Shown: positions 1 to 11,667 of the stretch, piece by piece
Numbering within the stretch: position 1 is the stretch's first letter
Layout: the number at the start of each line of letters is the position of its first letter
Assembly: GCA_003427395.1 (NCBI GenBank)
Contig: BFEA01000055.1
Coordinates: 2,497,886-2,543,735 of the forward strand
Source: Chara braunii
Taxonomy: Eukaryota; Streptophyta; Charophyceae; Charales; Characeae
DNA length: 45,850 nucleotides
Direction of reading: 5' to 3'
Notes under the pieces: generated by a model
The model's input: the letters and a program-made list of their open reading frames with translations, nothing else
Told to the model about the DNA's origin: nothing
Databases searched by the model: none
Made by a program: the position numbers and the translations under genes

Positions 1-620
1 TCAAACCATGTGTTGCTGCGGCGTCCTGATCATGAAGGATCATGTGGTCGCGTGGACCATGCCTGTGTGTTTGTGGGCCATGATCTCCTCGTCGGTTCAT
101 ACAACACATGGTCTGTGTCCGTGTCCGCCGCCCGCCGTGGATACGACACATGGTCTGGTGTCCTGGTGCCGCAAAACCATGTGTTGTTGCGGCGTCCTCG
201 TGCCGCCAAACCATGTGCTTGCGGACATGCTCTCTTCGTGGGCTCCTCCATCACACTATATCTGTGCGTATCCGTGGATAGGAAACATGGTCCCGCGTCG
301 TCCTGCTGCCGGACCATGTGCAATTGCGGCGCTCCGAGGACTAAAGAATCATGTGGTGCCGAAAAGATCTGTTCGTGCCTATCACGAGGACATTCCATTA
401 CACATGGTGATATACGTTCTGCTGCTCACTATCTGGTTTGCTCCTCAACATGTGGGGCATAACATTCGCCACTGCCTGGTTGTTTGGGGGCTCCTTGTCG
501 GTGGTATGTGCTGAGGGTTGTTGTGTTCATCGGTGGTTGTGTGGGGTTTGTATCTTGTGCCATGCTGGTGGCGGACCATCTGCCAGGCTGCCAGCACACC
601 TCCCTCGAGGTAAAGGAATC
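1..620. repeat. Degenerate GC-rich minisatellite, left flank of the DUF7869 element
   Basis: Short units resembling GCGGCGTCCTCGTGCCGC followed by ACCATGTG recur (around 15-30, 160-225, 295-330), with drifting spacing. Many units are imperfect dyads (GCGGC...GCCGC). Several overlapping ORFs cross the block in different frames on both strands, as expected for repeats rather than genes. A similar sequence returns on the far side of the element at 3690-4780. The boundary with the element gene is gradual and I place it only roughly. Confidence 0.5.
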
Positions 621-3586
621 CCGACTTTGAACAGCCAGAACATTGTGGTCTCTCTGTTGTCGTTGGCGTGCGTTAGCGGAACTTTGTTAGATGCTTACCA
701 AGGAAGAGGTTGTATCACTCCGTCCATTGACAGTGCTTCCGGATGCCTTGCAGAAACAATGCACACACCGAAGAAGGGGACTTGCCCTTCTGAGTCCCAC
801 CCGTCTGCTGCCTATCCTAAGGCGCATACGGCACACCGGATCGTCTGCAGCAGTGAGAGCCAGTCTCCCCCATCGGCGCAACTTGAGGGCGGTGAGAAGT
901 CCTCAGTTCGTTGCATTCATGATCCCAGAAAGAGAAGTGCAGTTCACCCATGTAGCAGCAACCCCTGCAACACGGTGGTCCGACGCTTGAAACTTGAGGA
1001 TATAATCAAGGGGGTCGTGCATGTCAATTCTTCTTATCCGTTAAGTGGCCTGTCTATCAAGTGTGAACCACGTGGGGTCGAGCGCAGTGAACACGACTCG
1101 TATGACCAGCCCACTTCGCAAGAAGAATATGTCAGCGACGATGGCCACTGCCATGCGGATGTGTCTTCCGCAGACGATATGTGGCTGCCAGATGACGGTA
1201 ACAGTGAGCCGATATCGTTGTTGACCGAATTGCCAACGAGCACAGGGAAGAGGAAATATACTTATCGAAAGAGGAAGAGAAGAACAGAAACATCAGATGC
1301 AGATTTAGTCGACAAATGCACGATGGAGGAGTGCGTTGCAGTGCTCAATAAGACGTGCTGCAAAAAACTGCAGTGCTGCTCGAAGATGACTGCGGATGAG
1401 GTATACGGGGCAAGAATAAAATATATATCACTGACGTCGGAAGAAAGAAGGAAATGGTGGATTAAACAATTCGATAGTTTCACATGTATTAAAGATGACA
1501 AGAAGGTAGTCAAACCCGTCGTGGAGAAACACAGGGTTTGTGTACAGGCATGGTGCTACATCATCGGCTTTTCGAGGAACACGTACGCATATTATCGTGA
1601 GACACATGCAGAGGGCACAGTCGTGCCGATTCACGGAAGGCAATGCCACTCTACGTCATCCGCCATCCATGCGATGACTTTTCAGACCTTTCAAACACTG
1701 ATACTGGAAGAGGCTGATGCAATGCCTGAACATACTGACATGAACAAAGACTACGAAGCCAGACCGAGAGTCAGGTTGCCTTCCACGTACGCAACGAAGA
1801 CAAACGTGTACGAGAGCATACAACGGCGACTGAAGAAACAGGGCATAGACTGTTGTTCTTTGCAGGTTTTCGGAAAAATGTGGTGTGATTTCTTTTGGCA
1901 CGTTCACCTAGCTAGATCGACCGATCATGCTAGATGCGATTACTGCACAAAACAGACAGACCTTATAGAAGGGGCAATGTCCGAGACTAGGCGCGACCTC
2001 GTCTCGAAGCTCAATCGCAATAGAATGTTACAGAAGGCGCACCGCGAACACTATGACATGTGGTCGGCGGAATCCAAGTTCATGCCAGACAAAAGCTTTT
2101 GTATAATTATCGACGGAATGGACCAAGCAAAAACAATCATTCCTCACACAGCTCGCAACCGCACGTCCAAGGCCATGGACAACCGCACCATGATGAAAAC
2201 AAACCTCACTGGCATCCTCGCACATGGAAGGATTCCACACATTATTGTGCACACATGGTTTCCAGTCTACCCTCACGGTCCGGATTCGATTGTATCATCC
2301 GTGGCGAGGGTCTTGAGAGACGTGCAAAGCGATGAGGAGGGTTGCCTCCAGTTTTTCGACTGCAGGCAGACAACTGTGGCAGTCAAAACAAAAACAGATA
2401 CGTGTTTGCGTTCCTCGCATTGTTGGTTAAATTTCGTATTTTCGAAGTCGTAGAAATGAGATTTATGATAGTGGGTCACACACACACAGACATAGATGCA
2501 AAGTTTAGTTTGTTCGCTAGGAAGCTAGCGAACACCGATGCTTACACCATGCCAGAATTGTTCGACGCACTTAGAAAGTCGACAAAGGAGGACGTAAGTT
2601 GCACGTTCATCGATGAGATGGCAGATTGGAAAGGAGCTATCAACGAATATCTCGACAAAAGTATCGGCGGTCATTCAAAGGCACAACTGTTTAAGTTTTA
2701 TATGAACGGGGAGAACCCTGCTATCGTGTACAAAGAGCATTGCAATGCCGGTGAATGGATGCCAGTGGGCGAGCCCATATATTGGTTCAAGAGGGATGAG
2801 GAAGGGGGATGGGCAGGACCGTCGATGCCATTTCAGCCATCTAGATTAAAAGTTAACTTGGACAACGAAGACTTCATCAAAGGCCACGAAGGTGTGAGCG
2901 ATTTGGTAGAGGACTGGAAAAACGAGGAGTCACAGTTTCAGATACATGAAGAATGGAAACGTCATCTCAAAGCAAGTCGGCTTGAGTATTGGCAGACACA
3001 GTTACAGTTGTTCAAGAACCTGAGAAACGAAAGCAGTTCTAAACCTATTCCTTTGTCTACCAATTTCTGGTCGTCGCCTATGCCACAACTAACCAAAGAT
3101 GTAAAAATGTCATTGACGATACTCGATTCGATTCGCCGCCGAGGAAACAATGTTTCGTGGGTTTCAAGAAGGATGCCCCGAAACCTGAATTCGACCCAGC
3201 ACAGCATATTGAAGTAGGATGTTTTGTTGTGTTGCGCGCTCCGTACGAGTACGTACGAGTACGTAGACAGAGGGGTTAGTTTTTGGATAGGACGTGTTCA
3301 GGAAATGTCACAAGGCTCTGATACAATTCTTGTCCAGTATTGGAGAGCACAAGGAAAAGAAACAGATATCTCAAAGTTGTACGAAGACGCATGGAACAAA
3401 AGTTGGCGAGTGGAGAACGAATCTTCGCCAGGGTCGCAACACCTAACCAGTATGGCATGGGGATGGAAAAGTGAAAAGAAAGGTAAATCAGGATTGAAAA
3501 TCAGGAGGAGTGATGCATTGAAGGCAATGGAGTCACTGGCAGTAGCGGAGAAAGCGATTTCAATTGTAGACGTTGACAAGTGCTGA
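450..3586 (+). pseudogene. DUF7869-family element protein, broken by frameshifts
   Basis: The reading frame runs from about 450 to 2345, shifts to another frame until about 3110, and shifts again before ending at 3586. The N-terminal part (about 1230-1500) is Lys/Arg-rich and Cys-rich (KRKYTYRKRKRRT, then CC and CKK pairs). The core carries DGMDQAK (2112 on), DNCGSQNKN (2369 on) and GHTHTDID (2474 on), which I recognise from memory as hallmarks of DUF7869 proteins. The ordered acidic residues resemble a DDE/RNase H-fold transposase core, but that is inference. The C-terminal part has a FWIGRVQ segment. A perfect 10-bp duplication at 3242-3261 accounts for one shift. The first ATG in the frame is at 450, but conserved sequence appears only after about 1200, so the true start or an upstream exon is unclear. 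No intron boundary clearly explains the frame changes. It is most likely a dead mobile-element gene; a host gene with assembly errors is the alternative. Confidence 0.7.
3242..3261 (+). repeat. Perfect 10-bp tandem duplication causing a frameshift
   Basis: CGTACGAGTA occurs twice back to back. Removing one copy joins the upstream frame (ending near RAPYEY) to the downstream frame (DRGVSFWIG). The two copies are identical, which suggests a recent slippage event or an assembly artefact. Confidence 0.75.
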
Positions 3587-3689
3587 AATGATTCAACGAC
3601 GCGCAATGAAATTGAGGTGTGACGAGTGTCTGGAGGTCCTATGATATTGTATAGTATGTTGCAGGGTTAGCAGACAGCGATATTGACTG

Positions 3690-4780
3690 GCCTGTTGGTG
3701 GGTTGGTTGGCAATACAATGGATAGGCGCACGATGCCATGTCCGCCGCACGACACGGACCGACACCCAGAGGACGCAGAAGCTTATGATGGCATGGATCG
3801 AAGGAGAGGAAGGGCACGCCGATCTGGCGTCCCGGGCACGGCGGACCATATGATGGTACGGTCCGAAGTCACTGGGACGCCGGATCATACCATTGTGGGG
3901 TCCGGCGTCGCTGGGACGCCGGACCATACCATCATATGGTGCGCCCTTCACTGTGTGAAGGGCCGCATGACAAGAGGGTCCGGTGCCACGGGCGTGCCGT
4001 GTCGTGTCTCGCCCTGCCATGTCGTCCCGGGTCGCGTATGGCGGTGTTCGTTGCGGTGCTTGCGTAATGTTGCGAATGAGTGCGTTGGTTTGTCCGATGG
4101 TGATGGGTTTGTCGGTCTATTCGCGGGTGATAAACATGGTGGATGTGGAGAAGCCACATGTTCCAGTATGTTCGTGCGTTCGTTGGTGAGAATGATGGCG
4201 GGTGTGGGCATGACACATGATCGTCTGTCGATTCCCCACGAATGTCTGCGTGTTTTCAATCCACGCTCAAACCATGTCACCTGCTATCTGTGCGTCTTGA
4301 CCGGACACATGGGGTGGCAACCTCATGCCGTCGAACCGTGTGTTGTTGCAGCGACCGATAATGAAGGACCCTATTGTGGCATGCAATGGTCCGGCGTCCC
4401 CGGGGCGCCAGACCAAGCGACGGCGGTTCAGGGACCATCGTATGGTATGCCGATTCTGGGACGTCAGACTTCCGCATGGCCTGGCGCTTCGGGGACCCCG
4501 GGCCGCCAGACCATGCGATCGTCCGGCCTCCCCGCGCTGCCATACCATGCGATGGTCGGGCGTCCACGGGCCGCCAGACCATTCATTGCTTTGTCTGGCG
4601 GCGTCCCCGCCTCACACAGGGCGTGAAGGGTCACTGCCCCCAACGGCTCACACGAGTGTCTCGTGTCCCGCAAAGGGCGCGATCGTCCGGGCGGCACCTA
4701 GACACAGGGGCACACGCTGGACCACTGCCCCCGAGAACGACGGACACTCGTATGGACTGCCGGACCGTGTGAGAACTATA
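3690..4780. repeat. GC-rich minisatellite of imperfect palindromes, right flank
   Basis: Units of roughly 39-45 bp repeat across the block. The core looks like GGTCCGGCGTCCCCGGGG followed by CGCCAGACC, almost its own reverse complement, and is separated by ATGCGATGG-like linkers. Clear copies begin near 3860, 3899, 4390, 4519 and 4553. ORFs on both strands here are by-products of the repeat. The sequence between about 3960 and 4370 is more diverged. The unit resembles that of the left flank at 1-620. Confidence 0.6.
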
Positions 4781-4825
4781 TAGTGGCGCTTAGTGGATGC
4801 CGGACCGTACAGTACTGCCTTGGGG

Positions 4826-5104
4826 ATGCCTGACAAGAAGAGCGACGATGTGAAAGCAATGAATTCACTAGCAGCTGTACGACACGTGCATCATCTGACG
4901 TATATGGTATTTGTTTTGCAAAACAGCGAGATCATTGCAATCCTTATGGAAAAGGATATCGAGCAAGCATGGCTTCGCCGAGCGGATAAGTGGGGGAAGG
5001 TCGTCCAGTACGACAAACTTATACCCTATCGGGCAAGGCAAAAGATGACCGCTATCGGCTTTCAGTCAATGGACGAGTCCATGTTCAATGTTGCTTTATA
5101 TTAG
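4826..5104 (+). other. Unrecognised ORF fragment, 92 codons
   Basis: An ATG at 4826 opens a frame ending at 5104. The product is Lys-rich, has a hydrophobic MVFVLQNSEIIAIL stretch and an AWLRRADKWGKV segment, and matches no family I know. Its beginning (DVKAMNSLAA) resembles the end of the DUF7869 gene (ALKAMESLAV at about 3515-3545), so it may be a displaced piece of the same element. Real coding status is uncertain. Confidence 0.25.
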
Positions 5105-7379
5105 TAAAAGAACATGCATTGCTGTTACAAGTGCTACGAAGGTACTTCGTTGGGTATACACTACAGGAATAGTGCAGAAAATGAAAAAGACGAAGTTGAA
5201 AAAAAAAATTGGTATGAAGCAACTCTGGCAGCGGATGAACGGGGAATCTCGTTGCTTATTGTTCACCTGAATGGTGAAAACAATTTCATCTTTAACGTGA
5301 GCAAGCAGGGACAAGCTTTACATGAAGACACTCGATCATCAGGCTGACAAAGAGTGGTCGGGTGTCATGACGAAAATCAACCATCGAATTGTGGGAAGAT
5401 CGAATGGCGGGATGGAATGTTAGCGCGATGGTGGGATTATCGGTCGTAGCATGGTAGGATTGGATTCGTCGAAATGATAGCAATTGATCAATGACCGATC
5501 ACCTCACGTAACCATTATTCGCATGTAGGGATATGAAAACCTGTGTTTATTTGTAGGAGGCAACGATTACAGATAGGCAAGAGCTGATAGGAAAAAGACG
5601 ATCGGTCATTGTGCTGGCTATGCCGAAATTATGTAAAGTAGAGATAAACTATCTATCGTACGAGAACGTGAGTGTGGAGCACGTGTGAGGTAGCAATTGA
5701 TCAATGACCGATTGAAGTGTCATAGCGAGGAAATAGTGGGAAATTAAGGAAATGATAGGAATTGGTCAATGACCAATCGACTCACGTAGCCATTATTTGC
5801 ATGTAGGGATATGAAAACATGTGTTTATTCGTAGGAGGCAACGATTACGGATAGGCAAGAGCTGGTGGGAAAAAGACAAATTGCGCAGTGGGCTAAAAAT
5901 GTTTGTACTGGTATGAGTGAAGAAATCATATAAAATGTGACACACGTGCTTAAGTACAATGGTCGTTGTCAAAGTACGCAGTTTGTTATCACATATAATG
6001 TACGAAGTGGTTGCGATAATTGAACGACAAGGGATACTTCATAAGATTATGGACAAAATATGTCGTGTAATAGTGCCAAAAATAATAGGATAATCAAAGA
6101 ATATGAGAAATGCAAGTGAAATATTAAAGTATTATGCATATAAACGAAACGTCGAAGTAAATACAAGAAGTAAAAACATCTAATTTGATTGTACATACAA
6201 TCATGATTGTGGTCATGCAGAACGTGCAGAGTTGTGTAACAAGCGATAATTATTTTAGTAACTGTGGGATACAAGAGGTGTTGCGGGGGCAATGGTGACT
6301 GTTATCAATAAAGCGGTGCCGGAAACAATGAAAACAATCACGAACGGCGGGGCATTTCCATATGAATACATGTTGATGGTCAAATGTGAAGTAGAAGAAG
6401 CAAAATTACTAGTGGTTATCGTGAGATTCACAGAGCTTGATATATATGACGTGCGAATTTATGAACGATAAAGAACGGTGACAAAGCAGCCAGACTACTG
6501 GGAGTGTTATAAGAGAGCTGTGAAAATTCTTGAGGGGAAGAAAGCGGAATTGATGCGAGAAGGGAAGCTACTTATAAATTATTCCGCTTTCATAAAAGAG
6601 TTTAGTAGCATGCCTCTACCGCCGATACCTCCGTGCATGTTAGATGGGTCAAAAAATGAATCGTAGTGAATGTCAATTTTGAATGCTGCGAAGAGGATCT
6701 GCGGGCAATGACAGTCATAATCACGACGAGAATTGCATGCGCATACGCATACAAGTCATACAAATACTATTAAACATTTTTTATAATTAAGGCATGTTGA
6801 TTGAATAGACAGATATCACAATGAATCTTAAAATGTTAATTTTTAAACCAACGTCCACAAAGTACACATGAATGTGTGTGTATGTGTGTATGTGTGTATG
6901 TGTGTCTGTGTGTGTGTGTACAATGACTCTTGAATAATTGTATGAATGCGTGTACAATTTTTTCCTTTTTTTTCTTTCATTAAGCACAATCAATATAAAA
7001 AAACAAAAAAGTGTTAAAAAATGTGGAAAAATGAATTAGCAGAAAAAAAAAAAAAGGGTTCTATTTTGAATGCAGATAACAGTAAGTGCGTATAATGCTT
7101 ATGTTAGCATACATTGAATTATACGCGCATTTGCAATGTGAGTTGTCGAAGCTTGCAAATTGTTAAAGATATGACAGTGCATGAATGTGCACTGTAGTGA
7201 CAAATGTGAAACATATGCTACAATATTTTCGTATTGCAGGTTGAATGTCGACCACAATGTGTCGCACAACAACGCATCATCGACTGACAATTCATCACAA
7301 GGCAACAGTTCAAATACATCGGCCTTGGATCTCATAATATTCGATAAAAATATATGAAAAAATGACATCGTCTGCATAG
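5105..7379. other. AT-rich stretch with no recognised gene
   Basis: The sequence is AT-rich and contains the paired direct repeats listed separately, a short (GT)n tract near 6870-6920, and a 62-codon open frame at 6478-6666 that lacks an ATG at its first codon. A splice-acceptor-like GTATTGCAG occurs near 7240. This could be intronic or element DNA between the DUF7869 gene and the ORF at 7380-8008, but I cannot join them convincingly. Confidence 0.4.
5472..5882 (+). repeat. Two direct copies of a ~130-bp repeat
   Basis: Copy 1 (about 5472-5603) and copy 2 (about 5751-5882) share a long common sequence, including GCATGTAGGGATATGAAAAC and GTAGGAGGCAACGATTAC, with scattered substitutions. The start of the unit, ATTGATCAATGACCGATC, appears a third time near 5695-5712. 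Its reverse complement GATCGGTCATTG occurs at about 5600. The copies are about 280 bp apart. Confidence 0.75.
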
Positions 7380-8008
7380 ACTCTCGCTATTTGCACCTTG
7401 TCGAAAATGTCGCGCCGGACGGTGAAATCCCCACGTATTGGGTCATGGGAGGCAACGGCATTGAGCTTCGTAGTGACGACGGCAGAGACTTCTGGTACTT
7501 GTACTCATTGCAGAAAGAAGTCGATGTAGAGCCCGTCGGCGAGGACAGTACTGAAGACCCTGTCACACCAACGGAGATCATTGACGCATGAAAAACATTG
7601 TGTGTGAAGCAGCAATGGTCACAACAGGACAGGAAACACGCCAAGCAATGTGCTTGGTTTTGCATCGGAAAACTGCACCTGCGCTTCCCGATCTTTGTAG
7701 ATTTTTATGGTCGAATCCGGGTGTTGGATCGTAACACCACCGTTATGACACTTTTCACTGCAGCCAAGGTGGACGATAAAAAAATCATCGCGTGGTTCTT
7801 TGCTATAGAGGAGTTTCACAATGGTACACTTACGCCTCAGGAAGCATTCAACAACCCTACACTCGCCGGATCGCTTGGGCGCTTAAAGACTCGAATATCC
7901 CATGATCACGCTCTAAGGAAAGAGTTCGATATGAGGATAGAATGCTTAGTGCACAGTCACGTTCATTATCTGTTTGATAATTATGAGGAGATATCATGGA
8001 CCGTTTAA
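7380..8008 (+). pseudogene. Unrecognised ORF interrupted by one TGA
   Basis: A single frame runs from about 7380 through 8008, with one in-frame TGA at 7589-7591. The first part (about 66 codons) is acidic, with GGNGIELRSDDGRDFWYLY and then a Glu/Asp-rich tail. The second part (about 136 codons) contains FPIFVDFYGRIRVLDRN and KIIAWFFAIEEFHNG, a composition that looks coded rather than random. An acceptor-like CTGCATAG precedes the frame at about 7372-7379, and an in-frame stop lies just upstream, so it may be a 3' exon. CGA to TGA would be a simple cause of the stop. I recognise no domain. Confidence 0.35.
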
Positions 8009-8089
8009 CATCGTGATGACACGTTAGACGTTCTTTTTTAAAAACAAAAGTTCACACGTGGGGGGAAGAAAGCAGTGACATTTTCTATT

Positions 8090-8400
8090 GGTTGGAGCAG
8101 AGACATGTACGATTGTCCTTATTGTGGAAAAAACGGACACATTCATCTTTAGCACAGTTTGGCGAGAAAAGTCTTGCACCCCGTGAATTGTGCCGTAGAT
8201 GCATGGATTTAGCAAAGTTTGAAGAAAAAAGTTTTGTACCACGTGTACTGGTTGGAGCAGAGACGTGTAAGACTATCATTACTGTGACAACAAACACATT
8301 CATCTTTAGCATAGTTTGGAGAGAAAAATTTTGTTCCCCGTGAACTGGTTGGAGCAGAGACGTGTACGACTGTCCTTACTGTGGCAACGGACACGTCATC
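8090..8400 (+). repeat. Tandem repeat with ~97-bp unit
   Basis: GGTTGGAGCAGAGAC begins at 8090, 8250 and 8347. Each copy continues through TGTCCTTACTGTGG-like sequence and CATTCATCTTTAGCA to GAGAAAA and CCCGTGAACTG. The first interval is longer (160 bp) because it contains an extra partial copy. The 97-bp period is not a multiple of three. Confidence 0.75.
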
Positions 8401-8430
8401 TTATACATAGATGCATGAGTAAGCAAATAA

Positions 8431-8431
<1 letters not shown>

Positions 8432-8479
<48 letters not shown>

Positions 8480-8545
8480 TGTGTGCGTGTGTGTGTATGT
8501 ATGTGTGTGTGTGTGTGTGTGTGTCTATGTATGTGTGTGCGTCTC
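8432..8545 (+). repeat. (TG)n microsatellite
   Basis: An almost pure TG run of about 40 bp is followed by an interrupted TG/TATG run. Cys-Val and Thr-His ORFs on both strands are artefacts. Confidence 0.95.
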
Positions 8546-8645
8546 TATATCTTGAAGTGAGTGTGTGTGTGTGCATGTTATGCACGTTATGCGGCAGACA
8601 AAGTGTCACGACTACGATTCAAAATGTATGCTCACTCCAATAAGG

Positions 8646-9300
8646 GATTGTGCAATACTCGAAAACACACCAATTAACTGAATAAATATGTTTGGTAGAA
8701 AACGAAGCTACTCGTTAGATGTCAAATCAGTGACAATTCAGTCATAATCAGGAAATAAAACACACAAGTAACACACTAAACATGAACAGACAAGTGGTTA
8801 CGAGCAAAACAATTGTGTTATACTGCACATTACAATGGAATAATGAATGCACAAAATAAACAAAATACTTCGAAAATAACACAGAAATAATGAATAAAAT
8901 GAGCTACTGTCGCACACAAAATAGGAAAAAGTACACAAAGGTCAAAAAAACAAAGCACGAAGTGCTTTGTACACGTGAAGTGGATATGTGCACGGAAAAA
9001 AAAACAAGAAAACTATAAATAATAACAACAAGTACACGACACAAAAAATTATGGACACGAACAAAGTTGTAGAAAACTAACTAATTTTGAAGGTAAACTA
9101 ATGGTCGAGTCACTAAAAAAGAGCAAACTAAGGAAAAGCAAACAAAACTGACATAAAATTTGCACATGTGTAGCATAGTACCATAGGATCATATATGTAA
9201 CATTTATATAAAAAAAGGCTTGTTCTTGACATAAAATAAGGACTTCGATTTCGCGAAAATAGTAAAATATGTCAATTTTAACGAAATGTCAGTTACCTGG
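8646..9300. other. AT-rich stretch, no gene seen
   Basis: A-rich sequence without open frames of note, clear repeats or RNA structure. Confidence 0.5.
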
Positions 9301-10200
9301 TGGGTCCGCCACAACGGCACCCTGACATGTCATATCCAATATGCAGACAGGGTCTGGAATGACAATGTCTTTACAATTGCGGTCGGCTTGCCTCCGTGTT
9401 CCTAGCATGTTGGGAGCCACGTGCCCTGTGACATGTGTCTACGTCAAGCCATTTGAAGCAGCAACTGCGATTGCGAGAATTGGATGTGGTGTTTCCACTG
9501 TCCACACCCGAACCCTACGCAACAGCTGCTCCTCAACTCAAAATCTTATGCATCCCAAACACTGGCTGGCCTCATGTGTTATTGTAAAGTAGTCTGCTCG
9601 GGTGATGAGTGTTAGAATCACTATGAAGTTCATCACACATTTATCCTCTCCTTGACACTCCCTACAAAATTGCACTCCTTACCCCGTTCCTTTACCCTCC
9701 CCTTACGTGTTACTACCAAAACAACATAGGAATGAACATAATTAAGAGAGCGGACAAAGTAGTTGCTGAAGATATGAAATGGAATGAACAGGAGCCTTCC
9801 CCTTTACTCTGCCTCCTTTCATAATGTGCAAGTGGGTCGTTAAAGCACACGGGGATGTGGGCAGCTACCGCCCAACCACAATCAACCTGGGCAACCTTGT
9901 ACATAAGAGGCACGGTAAAAGGGGAGTTGCAAAAATGGAAGGGGTACCCCAAGGATAAGCAAAAAATTGTCTAATTGTAAAATTGCTTTGATTCTGAATC
10001 TATTCATCTGGGTGGAATTGAGGCTGTTGTGGGAAAAATTTATAAAGCACACACAAACACTCTGATGAGTCAGTGAAAGTCCGACAAAGCAGTCTCGCAC
10101 AGTCATGTTTTTTTCTGAGTGTATAGCCAATTGGCAAATTGCAGATATACTCGTTTCCAAATGAATCCTAGCAAAAACCCGGGTCCGTGCAGGTCTTGGG
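9301..10200. other. Mixed-composition stretch, no supported gene
   Basis: Only short frames occur on either strand. I found no motif, splice chain or repeat that supports a gene. Confidence 0.4.
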
Positions 10201-10229
10201 ACAAAGAAACACTTTTCGGAGCAGCCCAA

Positions 10230-11040
10230 CCTGCATTGACTGCCCTCATACGAGGGGATTGACTGCCCTTTTGTTCCCAGATTTGGACAGCCCTCTCCAT
10301 TTCATTCACTGACCCCCCTCTGCAGATCAACTATCAATCATGCCCCCCCTTCACATGATTCACACCTTCCTCTTGATAAACCCCCTCTTCTCTTAAGTAT
10401 CATCCCCCTCCTTCCCTGTCCCCATTAGAAATAAAGATCACTACTCTTATCTCCTATCCCGCCCAGTAGATTAATCCTGTGTGAGCGTAGGGGCGGGAGA
10501 TCAACTTCCTTGCTGTATCTTGATGTCGGCAACCTTTCCCCCATTCCCATTTACTAACCCTCACTAAAAAATCGGGTGTCAATCATGCACCCCCGCCCCC
10601 CCGCCCCCCCCCAAAAAAAAACATGATTAATACCTTTCCCGTGAAAGCCACCTCTCTCGTGGCCTCGATTGTCGCCCCTCCCTTGTCCACTTTACTGACG
10701 TCAGTAACTCAGCAACTACTTGTCATAAATATCGGAATATCGAAAAATTTATGAAATTAACAAATACCACTCCAACATATGCTAAGATCATAAGAGATTG
10801 ATAGAAAGAAAATCGCAGGGCAGCATAGAGTGCCCTTTTACGAGGGGATTGACTGCACTCCCGGACCCAGATATGGACGTTCCCCGCCCTTTTTTTTTCA
10901 ACCATCAACCATCGAAAAATATAGGATATCAACCCAGCCCCCCCTCACATGATTAATACCCCTTCTCTGATGACGCTCCTTCCTCACCTCTATGACCTCC
11001 CTTCCCCTGTCCGTACCCGTGAAGCACCAGTACGCATGAC
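10230..11040 (+). repeat. Three diverged copies of a C-rich repeat
   Basis: Copies lie near 10230-10440, 10550-10700 and 10815-11030. Shared landmarks are CGAGGGGATTGACTGC (10252 and 10840), a poly-C block, CACATGATTAATACC or a close variant, and a CTCC/CTTCCC tail. The middle copy is partial. Confidence 0.6.
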
Positions 11041-11208
11041 AAATGCGTATGACAATTTTTTTTTCTCCACTGGGGTATGTCATGTGGTGATACTATCGTG
11101 AGATATGAGAAACAAGGCAATCCAGGCAACCAAGCAGTCTGATGTTCCCATTACGCTGTGAAATATACACTTCCTGATTTGTCCACACGTGAATTCGGCC
11201 GAGTCATG

Positions 11209-11267
11209 TTTTTTTTTTTTTTTTTTTTTTTGTCGTTCCAATTTTTTTTTTTTTTTTTTTTTTTTTT
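11209..11267 (+). repeat. Two poly-T runs
   Basis: About 23 T at 11209-11231 and 26 T at 11242-11267, separated by GTCGTTCCAA. Two adjacent homopolymer tails can mark poly-A tails of minus-strand retrocopies, but no retrocopy is recognised on either side. Confidence 0.8.
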
Positions 11268-11590
11268 AACGGGTGATTTATTTTATTACCAAATATCACT
11301 TGGGATGAGGCCGGGGACCTCACAATTCAACCCGGAGTTATCCTGGCAGCATCAGCCAGTTTAGCTTATTAACACTGTTCGGATCCAGCCACCCGCTCAA
11401 TCGTTATCCTATCTAGCTGGAAACCGGGTCCGACGTCCCATCCTACTAGGATTATCCAAGGTTAAGCTTTGAAACATAAGACGCAGGGGAAAGTAGCAAA
11501 TCGAGCCCTTTACAGAACGACCATACAACAAGGCTCCTATGCCTAACCTTGGATTTCAGTCCGGTGTGAGGAAACCCGGGGAGGGGTCAC

Positions 11591-11667
11591 CTACCGCTCG
11601 CTGAAGCCAAGGGCAACGGCGCCTGTCACTCGCCGCGCTCGCTTCAGAGGTCCTCAGCGGTCGGTAG
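11591..11667. repeat. Nested inverted repeat able to form a long stem
   Basis: CTACCGCTCGCTGA (11591-11604) pairs with TCAGCGGTCGGTAG (11654-11667) at 12 of 14 positions. Inside it, CTGAAGC (11601 on) pairs perfectly with GCTTCAG (11641-11647). The loop is GC-rich. It could be a structured RNA or a small inverted-repeat element; no RNA family is recognised. Confidence 0.4.

Noticed and set aside
3703-4783. Several 100-300 codon ORFs on both strands
   Set aside because: Overlapping frames through palindromic GC-rich minisatellite without recognisable domains.
8090-8400. Possible zinc-finger array (CPYCGKNGH in one frame)
   Set aside because: The 97-bp period is not a multiple of three and the middle copy has stops and lost Cys residues, so it is not a coding array now.
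8376-8643. Cys/Val and Thr/His ORFs (also at 29591-29959)
   Set aside because: Translation of (TG)n microsatellites.
10056-10085. Hammerhead-like core CTGATGAGTC...GTGAAAGTCCGAC
   Set aside because: The conserved GAAA after stem II is not present (GACAAAG) and no convincing stems I and III form around it. CTGATGAG alone is expected about once by chance in a window this size.
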